Source: Henricia sp. BOLD:AAB3569 (Eukaryota > Echinodermata > Asteroidea > Spinulosida > Echinasteridae). Taken from it: a stretch of DNA of 64,000 nucleotides. Positions 1 through 12,480 of this stretch are shown in pieces. A program made the position numbers and the translations under genes. The notes beneath the pieces were generated by a model that saw only the letters and a list, made by a program, of their open reading frames with translations, did not search any database and was not told where the DNA came from. The number at the start of each line of letters is the position of its first letter. Position 1 is the stretch's first letter. Where the stretch lies: assembly GCA_037783545.1 (NCBI GenBank), contig JBBELK010000833.1:248001-312000 (forward strand), in the 5' to 3' direction.

Positions 1-3000
1 GAGTTTAGGGCATGCAAAATTTGAAGTTCGTCGGAACATTTTTCGACCTCCAAATTTGCCGACGTTTGGACCACACTTTGACCAAATTGCCGAGCCAAAC
101 TGCGGTGCGTTAACGACAGTCCGAATGACTGAACATGCGCACAACTCAGGAGTACCCCAAAGAGGTGTGTACAGACAGCCACGGTTTGCGCGAGAGCAGT
201 CAGGAAGCCTCAACCAAGTTTTTTCTAAACTTTGAAATTTCTCTGCCATTTCCCGGCGAAAGTCTGTCAATTTTTTATGACAAGTGCGCAATATAGAGAG
301 TTTAGGGCATGCAAAATTTGAAGTTCGTCGGAACATTTTTCGACCTCCAAATTTGCCGACGTTTGGACCACACTTTGACCAAATTGCCGAGCCAAACTGC
401 GGTGCGTTAACGACAGTCCGAATGACTGAGCATGCGCACAACTCAGGAGTACCCCAAAGAGGTGTGTACAGACAGCCACGGTTTGCGCGAGATTAGTCAG
501 GAAGCCTCAACCCAGTTTTTTCTAAACTTTGAAATTTCTCTGCCATTTCCCGGCGAAAGTCTGTCAATTTTTTTATGACAAGTGCGCAATATAGAGAGTT
601 TAGGGCATGCAAAATTTGAAGTTCGTCGGAACATTTTTCGACCTCCAAATTTGCCGACGTTTGGACCACACTTTGACCAAATTGCCGAGCCAAACTGCGG
701 TGCGTTAACGACAGTCCGAATGACTGAACATGCGCACAACTCAGGAGTACCCCAAAGAGGTGTGTACAGACAGCCACGGTTTGCGCGAGAGCAGTCAGGA
801 AGCCTCAACCCAGTTTTTTCTAAACTTTGAAATTTCTCTGCCATTTCCCGGCGAAAGTATGTCAATTTTTTTATGACAAGTGCGCAATATAGAGAGTTTA
901 GGGCATGCAAAATTTGAAGTTCGTTGGAACATTTTTCGACCTCCAAATTTGCCGACGTTTGGACCACACTTTGACCAAATTGCCGAGCCAAACTGCGGTG
1001 CGTTAACGACAGTCCGAATGACTGAACATGCGCACAACTCAGGAGTACCCCAAAGAGGTGTGTACAGACAGCCACGGTTTGCGCGAGAGCAGTCAGGAAG
1101 CCTCAACCCAGTTTTTTCTAAACTTTGAAATTTCTCTGCCATTTCCCGGCGAAAGTCTGTCAATTTGTTTATGACAAGTGCGCAATATAGAGAGTTTAGG
1201 GCATGCAAAATTTGAAGTTCGTCGGAACATTTTTCGACCTCCAAATTTGCCGACGTTTGGACCACACTTTGACCAAATTGCCGAGCCAAACTGCGGTGCG
1301 TTAACGACAGTCCGAATGACTGAACATGCGCACAACTCAGGAGTACCCCAAAGAGGTGTGTACAGACAGCCACGGTTTGCGCGAGAGCAGTCAGGAAGCC
1401 TCAACCCATTTTTTTCTAAACTTTGAAATTTCTCTGCCATTTCCCGGCGAAAGTCTGTCATTTTTTTATGACAAGTGCGCAATATAGAGAGTTTAGGGCA
1501 TGCAAAATTTGAAGTTCGTCGGAACATTTTTCGACCTCCAAATTTGCCGACGTTTGGACCACACTTTGACCAAATTGCCGAGCCAAACTGCGGTGCGTTA
1601 ACGACAGTCCGAATGACTGAGCATGCGCACAACTCAGGAGTACCCCAAAGAGGTGTGTACAGACAGCCACGGTTTGCGCGAGAGCAGTCAGGAAGCCTCA
1701 ACCCAGTTTTTTCTAAACTTTGAAATTTCTCTGCCATTTCCCGGCGAAAGTCTGTCAATTTTTTATGACAAGTGCGCAATATAGAGAGTTTAGGGCATGC
1801 AAAATTTGAAGTTCGTCGGAACATTTTTCGACCTCCAAATTTGCCGACGTTTGGACCACACTTTGACCAAATTGCCGAGCCAAACTGCGGTGCGTTAACG
1901 ACAGTCCGAATGACTGAGCATGCGCACAACTCAGGAGTACCCCAAAGAGGTGTGTACAGACAGCCACGGTTTGCGCGAGAGCAGTCAGGAAGCCTCAACC
2001 CAGTTTTTTCTAAACTTTGAAATTTCTCTGCCATTTCCCGGCGAAAGTCTGTCAATTTTTTTATGACAAGTGCGCAATATAGAGAGTTTAGGGCATGCAA
2101 AATTTGAAGTTTTCGGAACATTTTTCGACCTCCAAATTTGCCGACGTTTGGACCACACTTTGACCAAATTGCCGAGCCAAACTGCGGTGCGTTAACGACA
2201 GTCCGAATGACTGAACATGCGCACAACTCAGGAGTACCCCAAAGAGGTGTGTACAGACAGCCACGGTTTGCGCGAGAGCAGTCAGGAAGCCTCAACCCAG
2301 TTTTTTCTAAACTTTGAAATTTCTCTGCCATTTCCCGGCGAAAGTCTGTCAATTTTTTTATGACAAGTGCGCAATATAGAGAGTTTAGGGCATGCAAAAT
2401 TTGAAGTTCGTCGGAACATTTTTCGACCTCCAAATTTGCCGACGTTTGGACCACACTTTGACCAAATTGCCGAGCCAAACTGCGGTGCGTTAACGACAGT
2501 CCGAATGACTGAACATGCGCACAACTCAGGAGTACCCCAAAGAGGTGTGTACAGACAGCCACGGTTTGCGCGAGAGCAGTCAGGAAGCCTCAACCCAGTT
2601 TTTTCTAAACTTTGAAATTTCTCTGCCATTTCCCGGCGAAAGTCTGTCAATTTTTTATGACAAGTGCGCAATATAGAGAGTTTAGGGCATGCAAAATTTG
2701 AAGTTCGTCGGAACATTTTTCGACCTCCAAATTTGCCGACGTTTGGACCACACTTTGACCAAATTGCCGAGCCAAACTGCGGTGCGTTAACGACAGTCCG
2801 AATGACTGAACATGCGCACAACTCAGGAGTACCCCAAAGAGGTGTGTACAGACAGCCACGGTTTGCGCGAGAGCAGTCAGGAAGCCTCAACCAAGTTTTT
2901 TCTAAACTTTGAAATTTCTCTGCCATTTCCTGGCGAAAGTCTGTCAATTTTTTATGACAAGTGCGCAATATAGAGAGTTTAGGGCATGCAAAATTTGAAG

Positions 3001-5354
3001 TTCGTCGGAACATTTTTCGACCTCCAAATTTGCCGACGTTTGGACCACACTTTGACCAAATTGCCGAGCCAAACTGCGGTGCGTTAACGACAGTCCGAAT
3101 GACTGAGCATGCGCACAACTCAGGAGTACCCCAAAGAGGTGTGTACAGACAGCCACGGTTTGCGCGAGATTAGTCAGGAAGCCTCAACCCAGTTTTTTCT
3201 AAACTTTGAAATTTCTCTGCCATTTCCCGGCGAAAGTCTGTCAATTTTTTTATGACAAGTGCGCAATATAGAGAGTTTAGGGCATGCAAAATTTGAAGTT
3301 CGTCGGAACATTTTTCGACCTCCAAATTTGCCGACGTTTGGACCACACTTTGACCAAATTGCCGAGCCAAACTGCGGTGCGTTAACGACAGTCCGAATGA
3401 CTGAACATGCGCACAACTCAGGAGTACCCCAAAGAGGTGTGTACAGACAGCCACGGTTTGCGCGAGAGCAGTCAGGAAGCCTCAACCCAGTTTTTTCTAA
3501 ACTTTGAAATTTCTCTGCCATTTCCCGGCGAAAGTATGTCAATTTTTTTATGACAAGTGCGCAATATAGAGAGTTTAGGGCATGCAAAATTTGAAGTTCG
3601 TTGGAACATTTTTCGACCTCCAAATTTGCCGACGTTTGGACCACACTTTGACCAAATTGCCGAGCCAAACTGCGGTGCGTTAACGACAGTCCGAATGACT
3701 GAACATGCGCACAACTCAGGAGTACCCCAAAGAGGTGTGTACAGACAGCCACGGTTTGCGCGAGAGCAGTCAGGAAGCCTCAACCCAGTTTTTTCTAAAC
3801 TTTGAAATTTCTCTGCCATTTCCCGGCGAAAGTCTGTCAATTTGTTTATGACAAGTGCGCAATATAGAGAGTTTAGGGCATGCAAAATTTGAAGTTCGTC
3901 GGAACATTTTTCGACCTCCAAATTTGCCGACGTTTGGACCACACTTTGACCAAATTGCCGAGCCAAACTGCGGTGCGTTAACGACAGTCCAAATGACTGA
4001 ACATGCGCACAACTCAGGAGTACCCCAAAGAGGTGTGTACAGACAGCCACGGTTTGCGCGAGAGCAGTCAGGAAGCCTCAACCCATTTTTTTCTAAACTT
4101 TGAAATTTCTCTGCCATTTCCCGGCGAAAGTCTGTCATTTTTTTATGACAAGTGCGCAATATAGAGAGTTTAGGGCATGCAAAATTCGAAGTTCGTCGGA
4201 ACATTTTTCGACCTCCAAATTTGCCGACGTTTGGACCACACTTTGACCAAATTGCCGAGCCAAACTGCGGTGCGTTAACGACAGTCCGAATGACTGAGCA
4301 TGCGCACAACTCAGGAGTACCCCAAAGAGGTGTGTACAGACAGCCACGGTTTGCGCGAGAGCAGTCAGGAAGCCTCAACGCAGTTTTTTCTAAACTTTGA
4401 AATTTCTCTGCCATTTCCCGGCGAAAGTCTGTCAATTTTTTATGACAAGTGCGCAATATAGAGAGTTTAGGGCATGCAAAATTTGAAGTTCGTCGGAACA
4501 TTTTTCGACCTCCAAATTTGCCGACGTTTGGACCACACTTTGACCAAATTGCCGAGCCAAACTGCGGTGCGTTAACGACAGTCCGAATGACTGAGCATGC
4601 GCACAACTCAGGAGTACCCCAAAGAGGTGTGTACAGACAGCCACGGTTTGCGCGAGAGCAGTCAGGAAGCCTCAACCCAGTTTTTTCTAAACTTTGAAAT
4701 TTCTCTGCCATTTCCCGGCGAAAGTCTGTCAATTTTTTTATGACAAGTGCGCAATATAGAGAGTTTAGGGCATGCAAAATTTGAAGTTTGCGGAACATTT
4801 TTCGACCTCCAAATTTGCCGACGTTTGGACCACACTTTGACCAAATTGCCGAGCCAAACTGCGGTGCGTTAACGACAGTCCGAATGACTGAACATGCGCA
4901 CAACTCAGGAGTACCCCAAAGAGGTGTGTACAGACAGCCACGGTTTGCGCGAGAGCAGTCAGGAAGCCTCAACCCAGTTTTTTCTAAACTTTGAAATTTC
5001 TCTGCCATTTCCCGGCGAAAGTCTGTCAATTTTTTTATGACAAGTGCGCAATATAGAGAGTTTAGGGCATGCAAAATTTGAAGTTCGTCGGAACATTTTT
5101 CGACCTCCAAATTTGCCGACGTTTGGACCACACTTTGACCAAATTGCCGAGCCAAACTGCGGTGCGTTAACGACAGTCCGAATGACTGAACATGCGCACA
5201 ACTCAGGAGTACCCCAAAGAGGTGTGTACAGACAGCCACGGTTTGCGCGAGAGCAGTCAGGAAGCCTCAACCCAGTTTTTTCTAAACTTTGAAATTTCTC
5301 TGCCATTTCCCGGCGAAAGTCTGTCAATTTTTTATGACAAGTGCGCAATATAGA
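1..5354. repeat. Higher-order repeat: 9-monomer unit of 2677 bp, two copies
   Basis: Diagnostic variants recur at an offset of exactly 2677 bp. GATTAG replaces GAGCAG at 491 and 3168. A GAAAGTATGTC monomer is followed by one with GTTCGTTGG in both copies (about 858/923 and 3535/3600). CCCATTTTTTTC lies at about 1407 and 4084. The CAACCAAG variant lies at about 198 and 2888. The second copy has a few private changes: CCTGGCG near 2931, TCCAAATG near 3990, GCAAAATTCG near 4184, CAACGCAG near 4377. A third copy is not present: the CAACCAAG marker expected near 5560 is absent. The left edge is the window edge, so more copies may lie upstream. Confidence 0.9.
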
Positions 5355-8000
5355 GAGTTTAGGGCATGCAAAATTTGAAGTTCGTCGGAACATTTTTCGA
5401 CCTCCAAATTTGCCGACGTTTGGACCACACTTTGACCAAATTGCCGAGCCAAACTGCGGTGCGTTAACGACAGTCCGAATGACTGAACATGCGCACAACT
5501 CAGGAGTACCCCAAAGAGGTGTGTACAGACAGCCACGGTTTGCGCGAGAGCAGTCAGGAAGCCTCAACCCAGTTTTTTCTAAACTTTGAAATTTCTCTGC
5601 CATTTCCCGGCGAAAGTCTGTCAATTTTTTATGACAAGTGCGCAATATAGAGAGTTTAGGGCATGCAAAATTTGAAGTTCGTCGGAACATTTTTCGACCT
5701 CCAAATTTGCCGACGTTTGGACCACACTTTGACCAAATTGCCGAGCCAAACTGCGGTGCGTTAACGACAGTCCGAATGACTGAGCATGCGCACAACTCAG
5801 GAGTACCCCAAAGAGGTGTGTACAGACAGCCACGGTTTGCGCGAGAGCAGTCAGGAAGCCTCAACCCAGTTTTTTCTAAACTTTGAAATTTCTCTGCCAT
5901 TTCCCGGCGAAAGTCTGTCAATTTTTTTATGACAAGTGCGCAATATAGAGAGTTTAGGGCATGCAAAATTTGAAGTTTGCGGAACATTTTTCGACCTCCA
6001 AATTTGCCGACGTTTGGACCACACTTTGACCAAATTGCCGAGCCAAACTGCGGTGCGTTAACGACAGTCCGAATGACTGAACATGCGCACAACTCAGGAG
6101 TACCCCAAAGAGGTGTGTACAGACAGCCACGGTTTGCGCGAGAGCAGTCAGGAAGCCTCAACCCAGTTTTTTCTAAACTTTGAAATTTCTCTGCCATTTC
6201 CCGGCGAAAGTCTGTCAATTTTTTTATGACAAGTGCGCAATATAGAGAGTTTAGGGCATGCAAAATTTGAAGTTTGCGGAACATTTTTCGACCTCCAAAT
6301 TTGCCGACGTTTGGACCACACTTTGACCAAATTGCCGAGCCAAACTGCGGTGCGTTAACGACAGTCCGAATGACTGAACATGCGCACAACTCAGGAGTAC
6401 CCCAAAGAGGTGTGTACAGACAGCCACGGTTTGCGCGAGAGCAGTCAGGAAGCCTCAACCCAGTTTTTTCTAAACTTTGAAATTTCTCTGCCATTTCCCG
6501 GCGAAAGTCTGTCAATTTTTTATGACAAGTGCGCAATATAGAGAGTTTAGGGCATGCAAAATTTGAAGTTCGTCGGAACATTTTTCGACCTCCAAATTTG
6601 CCGACGTTTGGACCACACTTTGACCAAATTGCCGAGCCAAACTGCGGTGCGTTAACGACAGTCCGAATGACTGAGCATGCGCACAACTCAGGAGTACCCC
6701 AAAGAGGTGTGTACAGACAGCCACGGTTTGCGCGAGAGCAGTCAGGAAGCCTCAACCCAGTTTTTTCTAAACTTTGAAATTTCTCTGCCATTTCCCGGCG
6801 AAAGTCTGTCAATTGTTTATGACAAGTGCGCAATATAGAGAGTTTAGGGCATGCAAAATTTGAAGTTCGTCGGAACATTTTTCGACCTCCAAATTTGCCG
6901 ACGTTTGGACCACACTTTGACCAAATTGCCGAGCCAAACTGCGGTGCGTTAACGACGGTCCGAATGACTGAGCATGCGCACAACTCAGGAGTACCCCAAA
7001 GAGGTGTGTACAGACAGCCACGGTTTGCGCGAGAGCAGTCAGGAAGCCTCAACCCAGTTTTTTCTAAACTTTGAAATTTCTCTGCCATTTCCCGGCGAAA
7101 GTCTGTCAATTTTGTATGACAAGTGCGCAATATAGAGAGTTTAGGGCATGCACAATTTGAAGTTCGTCGGAACATTTTTCGACCTCCAAATTTGCCGACG
7201 TTTGGACCACACTTTGACCAAATTGCCGAGCCAAACTGCGGTGCGTTAACGACAGTCCGAATGACTGAGCATGCGCACAACTCAGGAGTACCCCAAAGAG
7301 GTGTGTACAGACAGCCACGGTTTGCGCGAGAGCAGTCAGGAAGCCTCAACCCAGTTTTTTCTAAACTTTGAAATTTCTCTGCCATTTCCCGGCGAAAGTC
7401 TGTCAATTTTTTTATGACAAGTGCGCAATATAGAGAGTTTAGGGCATGCAAAATTTGAAGTTTGCGGAACATTTTTCGACCTCCAAATTTGCCGACGTTT
7501 GGACCACACTTTGACCAAATTGCCGAGCCAAACTGCGGTGCGTTAACGACAGTCCGAATGACTGAACATGCGCACAACTCAGGAGTACCCCAAAGAGGTG
7601 TGTACAGACAGCCACGGTTTGCGCGAGAGCAGTCAGGAAGCCTCAACCCAGTTTTTTCTAAACTTTGAAATTTCTCTGCCATTTCCCGGCGAAAGTCTGT
7701 CAATTTTTTATGACAAGTGCGCAATATAGAGAGTTTAGGGCATGCAAAATTTGAAGTTCGTCGGAACATTTTTCGACCTCCAAATTTGCCGACGTTTGGA
7801 CCACACTTTGACCAAATTGCCGAGCCAAACTGCGGTGCGTTAACGACAGTCCGAATGACTGAGCATGCGCACAACTCAGGAGTACCCCAAAGAGGTGTGT
7901 ACAGACAGCCACGGTTTGCGCGAGAGCAGTCAGGAAGCCTCAACCCAGTTTTTTCTAAACTTTGAAATTTCTCTGCCATTTCCCGGCGAAAGTCTGTCAA
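5355..8000. repeat. Irregular monomer block with recurrent compensated indel variant
   Basis: About nine monomers without a clear block duplication. A variant in which a 7-T tract is followed by GAAGTTTGCGGAAC (one base shorter than GAAGTTCGTCGGAAC) occurs near 4785, 5975, 6272 and 7460, that is at spacings of 4, 1 and 4 monomers. The extra T and the missing base cancel, so the period stays at 297. This looks like a 4-monomer unit with one local duplication of the variant monomer, inferred from one marker only. Nothing else is seen in the stretch. Confidence 0.75.
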
Positions 8001-11000
8001 TTTGTTTATGACAAGTGCGCAATATAGAGAGTTTAGGGCATGCAAAATTTGAAGTTCGTCGGAACATTTTTCGACCTCCAAATTTGCCGACGTTTGGACC
8101 ACACTTTGACCAAATTGCCGAGCCAAACTGCGGTGCGTTAACGACAGTCCGAATGACTGAACATGCGCACAACTCAGGAGTACCCCAAAGAGGTGTGTAC
8201 AGACAGCCACGGTTTGCGCGAGAGCAGTCAGGAAGCCTCAACCCAGTTTTTTCTAAACTTTGAAATTTATCTGCCATTTCCCGGCGAAAGTATGTCAATT
8301 TGTTTATGACAAGTGCGCAATATAGAGAGTTTAGGGCATGCAAAATTTGAAGTTCGTCGGAACATTTTTCGACCTCCAAATTTGCCGACGTTTGGACCAC
8401 ACTTTGACCAAATTGCCGAGCCAAACTGCGGTGCGTTAACGACAGTCCGAATGACTGAGCATGCGCACAACTCATGAGTACCCCGAAGAGGTGTGTACAG
8501 ACAGCCACGGTTTGCGCGAGAGCAGTCAGGAAGCCTCAACCCAGTTTTTTCTAAACTTTGAAATTTCTCTGCCATTTCCCGGCGAAAGTCTGTCAATTTT
8601 TTATGACAAGTGCGCAATATAGAGAGTTTAGGGCATGCAAAATTTGAAGTTCGTCGGAACATTTTTCGACCTCCAAATTTGCCGACGTTTGGACCACACT
8701 TTGACCAAATTGCCGAGCCAAACTGCGGTGCGTTAACGACAGTCCGAATGACTGAGCATGCGCACAACTCAGGAGTACCCCAAAGAGGTGTGTACAGACA
8801 GCCACGGTTTGCGCGAGAGCAGTCAGGAAGCCTCAACCCAGTTTTTTCTAAACTTTGAAATTTCTCTGCCATTTCCCGGCGAAAGTCTGTCAATTTTTTA
8901 TGACAAGTGCGCAATATAGAGAGTTTAGGGCATGCAAAATTTGAAGTTCGTCGGAACATTTTTCGACCTCCAAATTTGCCGACGTTTGGACCACACTTTG
9001 ACCAAATTGCCGAGCCAAACTGCGGTGCATTAACGACAGTCCGAATGACTGAGCATGCGCACAACTCAGGAGTACCCCCAAAGAGGTGTGTACAGACAGC
9101 CACGGTTTGCGCGAGAGCAGTCAGGAAGCCTCAACCCAGTTTTTTCTAAACTTTGAAATTTCTCTGCCATTTCCCGGCGAAAGTCTGTCAATTTTTTATG
9201 ACAAGTGCGCAATATAGAGAGTTTAGGGCATGCAAAATTTGAAGTTCGTCGGAACATTTTTCGACCTCAAAATTTGCCGACGTTTGGACCACACTTTGAC
9301 CAAATTGCCGAGCCAAACTGCGGTGCGTTAACGACAGTCCGAATGACTGAGCATGCGCACAACTCAGGAGTACCCCAAAGAGGTGTGTACAGACAGCCAC
9401 GGTTTGCGCGAGAGCAGTCAGGAAGCCTCAACCCAGTTTTTTCTAAACTTTGAAATTTCTCTGCCATTTCCCGGCGAAAGTCTGTCAATTTGTTTATGAC
9501 AAGTGCGCAATATAGAGAGTTTAGGGCATGCAAAATTTGAAGTTCGTCGGAACATTTTTCGACCTCCAAATTTGCCGACGTTTGGACCACACTTTGACCA
9601 AATTGCCGAGCCAAACTGCGGTGCGTTAACGACAGTCCGAATGACTGAACATGCGCACAACTCAGGAGTACCCCAAAGAGGTGTGTACAGACAGCCACGG
9701 TTTGCGCGAGAGCAGTCAGGAAGCCTCAACCCAGTTTTTTCTAAACTTTGAAATTTATCTGCCATTTCCCGGCGAAAGTATGTCAATTTGTTTATGACAA
9801 GTGCGCAATATAGAGAGTTTAGGGCATGCAAAATTTGAAGTTCGTCGGAACATTTTTCGACCTCCAAATTTGCCGACGTTTGGACCACACTTTGACCAAA
9901 TTGCCGAGCCAAACTGCGGTGCGTTAACGACAGTCCGAATGACTGAGCATGCGCACAACTCATGAGTACCCCGAAGAGGTGTGTACAGACAGCCACGGTT
10001 TGCGCGAGAGCAGTCAGGAAGCCTCAACCCAGTTTTTTCTAAACTTTGAAATTTCTCTGCCATTTCCCGGCGAAAGTCTGTCAATTTTTTATGACAAGTG
10101 CGCAATATAGAGAGTTTAGGGCATGCAAAATTTGAAGTTCGTCGGAACATTTTTCGACCTCCAAATTTGCCGACGTTTGGACCACACTTTGACCAAATTG
10201 CCGAGCCAAACTGCGGTGCGTTAACGACAGTCCGAATGACTGAACATGCGCACAACTCAGGAGTACCCCAAAGAGGTGTGTACAGACAGCCACGGTTTGC
10301 GCGAGAGCAGTCAGGAAGCCTCAACCCAGTTTTTTCTAAACTTTGAAATTTATCTGCCATTTCCCGGCGAAAGTATGTCAATTTGTTTATGACAAGTGCG
10401 CAATATAGAGAGTTTAGGGCATGCAAAATTTGAAGTTCGTCGGAACATTTTTCGACCTCCAAATTTGCCGACGTTTGGACCACACTTTGACCAAATTGCC
10501 GAGCCAAACTGCGGTGCGTTAACGACAGTCCGAATGACTGAGCATGCGCACAACTCATGAGTACCCCGAAGAGGTGTGTACAGACAGCCACGGTTTGCGC
10601 GAGAGCAGTCAGGAAGCCTCAACCCAGTTTTTTCTAAACTTTGAAATTTCTCTGCCATTTCCCGGCGAAAGTCTGTCAATTTTTTATGACAAGTGCGCAA
10701 TATAGAGAGTTTAGGGCATGCAAAATTTGAAGTTCGTCGGAACATTTTTCGACCTCCAAATTTGCCGACGTTTGGACCACACTTTGACCAAATTGCCGAG
10801 CCAAACTGCGGTGCGTTAACGACAGTCCGAATGACTGAGCATGCGCACAACTCAGGAGTACCCCAAAGAGGTGTGTACAGACAGCCACGGTTTGCGCGAG
10901 AGCAGTCAGGAAGCCTCAACCCAGTTTTTTCTAAACTTTGAAATTTCTCTGCCATTTCCCGGCGAAAGTCTGTCAATTTTTTATGACAAGTGCGCAATAT

Positions 11001-12480
11001 AGAGAGTTTAGGGCATGCAAAATTTGAAGTTCGTCGGAACATTTTTCGACCTCCAAATTTGCCGACGTTTGGACCACACTTTGACCAAATTGCCGAGCCA
11101 AACTGCGGTGCATTAACGACAGTCCGAATGACTGAGCATGCGCACAACTCAGGAGTACCCCCAAAGAGGTGTGTACAGACAGCCACGGTTTGCGCGAGAG
11201 CAGTCAGGAAGCCTCAACCCAGTTTTTTCTAAACTTTGAAATTTCTCTGCCATTTCCCGGCGAAAGTCTGTCAATTTTTTATGACAAGTGCGCAATATAG
11301 AGAGTTTAGGGCATGCAAAATTTGAAGTTCGTCGGAACATTTTTCGACCTCCAAATTTGCCGACGTTTGGACCACACTTTGACCAAATTGCCGAGCCAAA
11401 CTGCGGTGCGTTAACGACAGTCCGAATGACTGAGCATGCGCACAACTCAGGAGTACCCCAAAGAGGTTGGTACAGACAGCCACGGTTTGCGCGAGAGCAG
11501 TCAGGAAGCCTCAACCCAGTTTTTTCTAAACTTTGAAATTTCTCTGCCATTTCCCGGCGAAAGTCTGTCAATTTGTTTATGACAAGTGCGCAATATAGAG
11601 AGTTTAGGGCATGCAAAATTTGAAGTTCGTCGGAACATTTTTCGACCTCCAAATTTGCCGACGTTTGGACCACACTTTGACCAAATTGCCGAGCCAAACT
11701 GCGGTGCGTTAACGACAGTCCGAATGACTGAACATGCGCACAACTCAGGAGTACCCCAAAGAGGTGTGTACAGACAGCCACGGTTTGCGCGAGAGCAGTC
11801 AGGAAGCCTCAACCCAGTTTTTTCTAAACTTTGAAATTTATCTGCCATTTCCCGGCGAAAGTATGTCAATTTGTTTATGACAAGTGCGCAATATAGAGAG
11901 TTTAGGGCATGCAAAATTTGAAGTTCGTCGGAACATTTTTCGACCTCCAAATTTGCCGACGTTTGGACCACACTTTGACCAAATTGCCGAGCCAAACTGC
12001 GGTGCGTTAACGACAGTCCGAATGACTGAGCATGCGCACAACTCATGAGTACCCCGAAGAGGTGTGTACAGACAGCCACGGTTTGCGCGAGAGCAGTCAG
12101 GAAGCCTCAACCCAGTTTTTTCTAAACTTTGAAATTTCTCTGCCATTTCCCGGCGAAAGTCTGTCAATTTTTTATGACAAGTGCGCAATATAGAGAGTTT
12201 AGGGCATGCAAAATTTGAAGTTCGTCGGAACATTTTTCGACCTCCAAATTTGCCGACGTTTGGACCACACTTTGACCAAATTGCCGAGCCAAACTGCGGT
12301 GCGTTAACGACAGTCCGAATGACTGAGCATGCGCACAACTCAGGAGTACCCCAAAGAGGTGTGTACAGACAGCCACGGTTTGCGCGAGAGCAGTCAGGAA
12401 GCCTCAACCCAGTTTTTTCTAAACTTTGAAATTTCTCTGCCATTTCCCGGCGAAAGTCTGTCAATTTTTTATGACAAGTG
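8000..12480. repeat. Higher-order repeat: 5-2-5 monomer pattern (2083-bp superunit)
   Basis: A marked monomer pair begins with TTTGTTTATG, carries GAACATGCG, ends in TTTATCTGCC and GAAAGTATGTC, and is followed by a monomer with CTCATGAGTACCCCGAAG. The pair starts at about 8015, 9503, 10098 and 11586, giving spacings of 1488, 595 and 1488 bp. These equal 5, 2 and 5 monomers. The two 5-monomer units share further markers: TGCATTAAC near 9028 and 11111, and an extra C (ACCCCCAAAG) near 9077 and 11160. The fourth block repeats TGCATTAAC near 12599 but lacks the extra C. The 2-monomer step looks like a truncated unit, as expected from unequal exchange. Confidence 0.88.

Noticed and set aside
281-300. 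TATA-like element (CAATATAGAG) in each monomer as a promoter
   Set aside because: A short AT word with no associated start signal or coding sequence; it is expected by chance in a satellite.
284-496. Short plus-strand frames of 70-82 codons repeated in every monomer
   Set aside because: They begin at non-ATG codons, overlap minus-strand frames over the same bases, and repeat with the satellite. No ribosome site, intron signal or domain.
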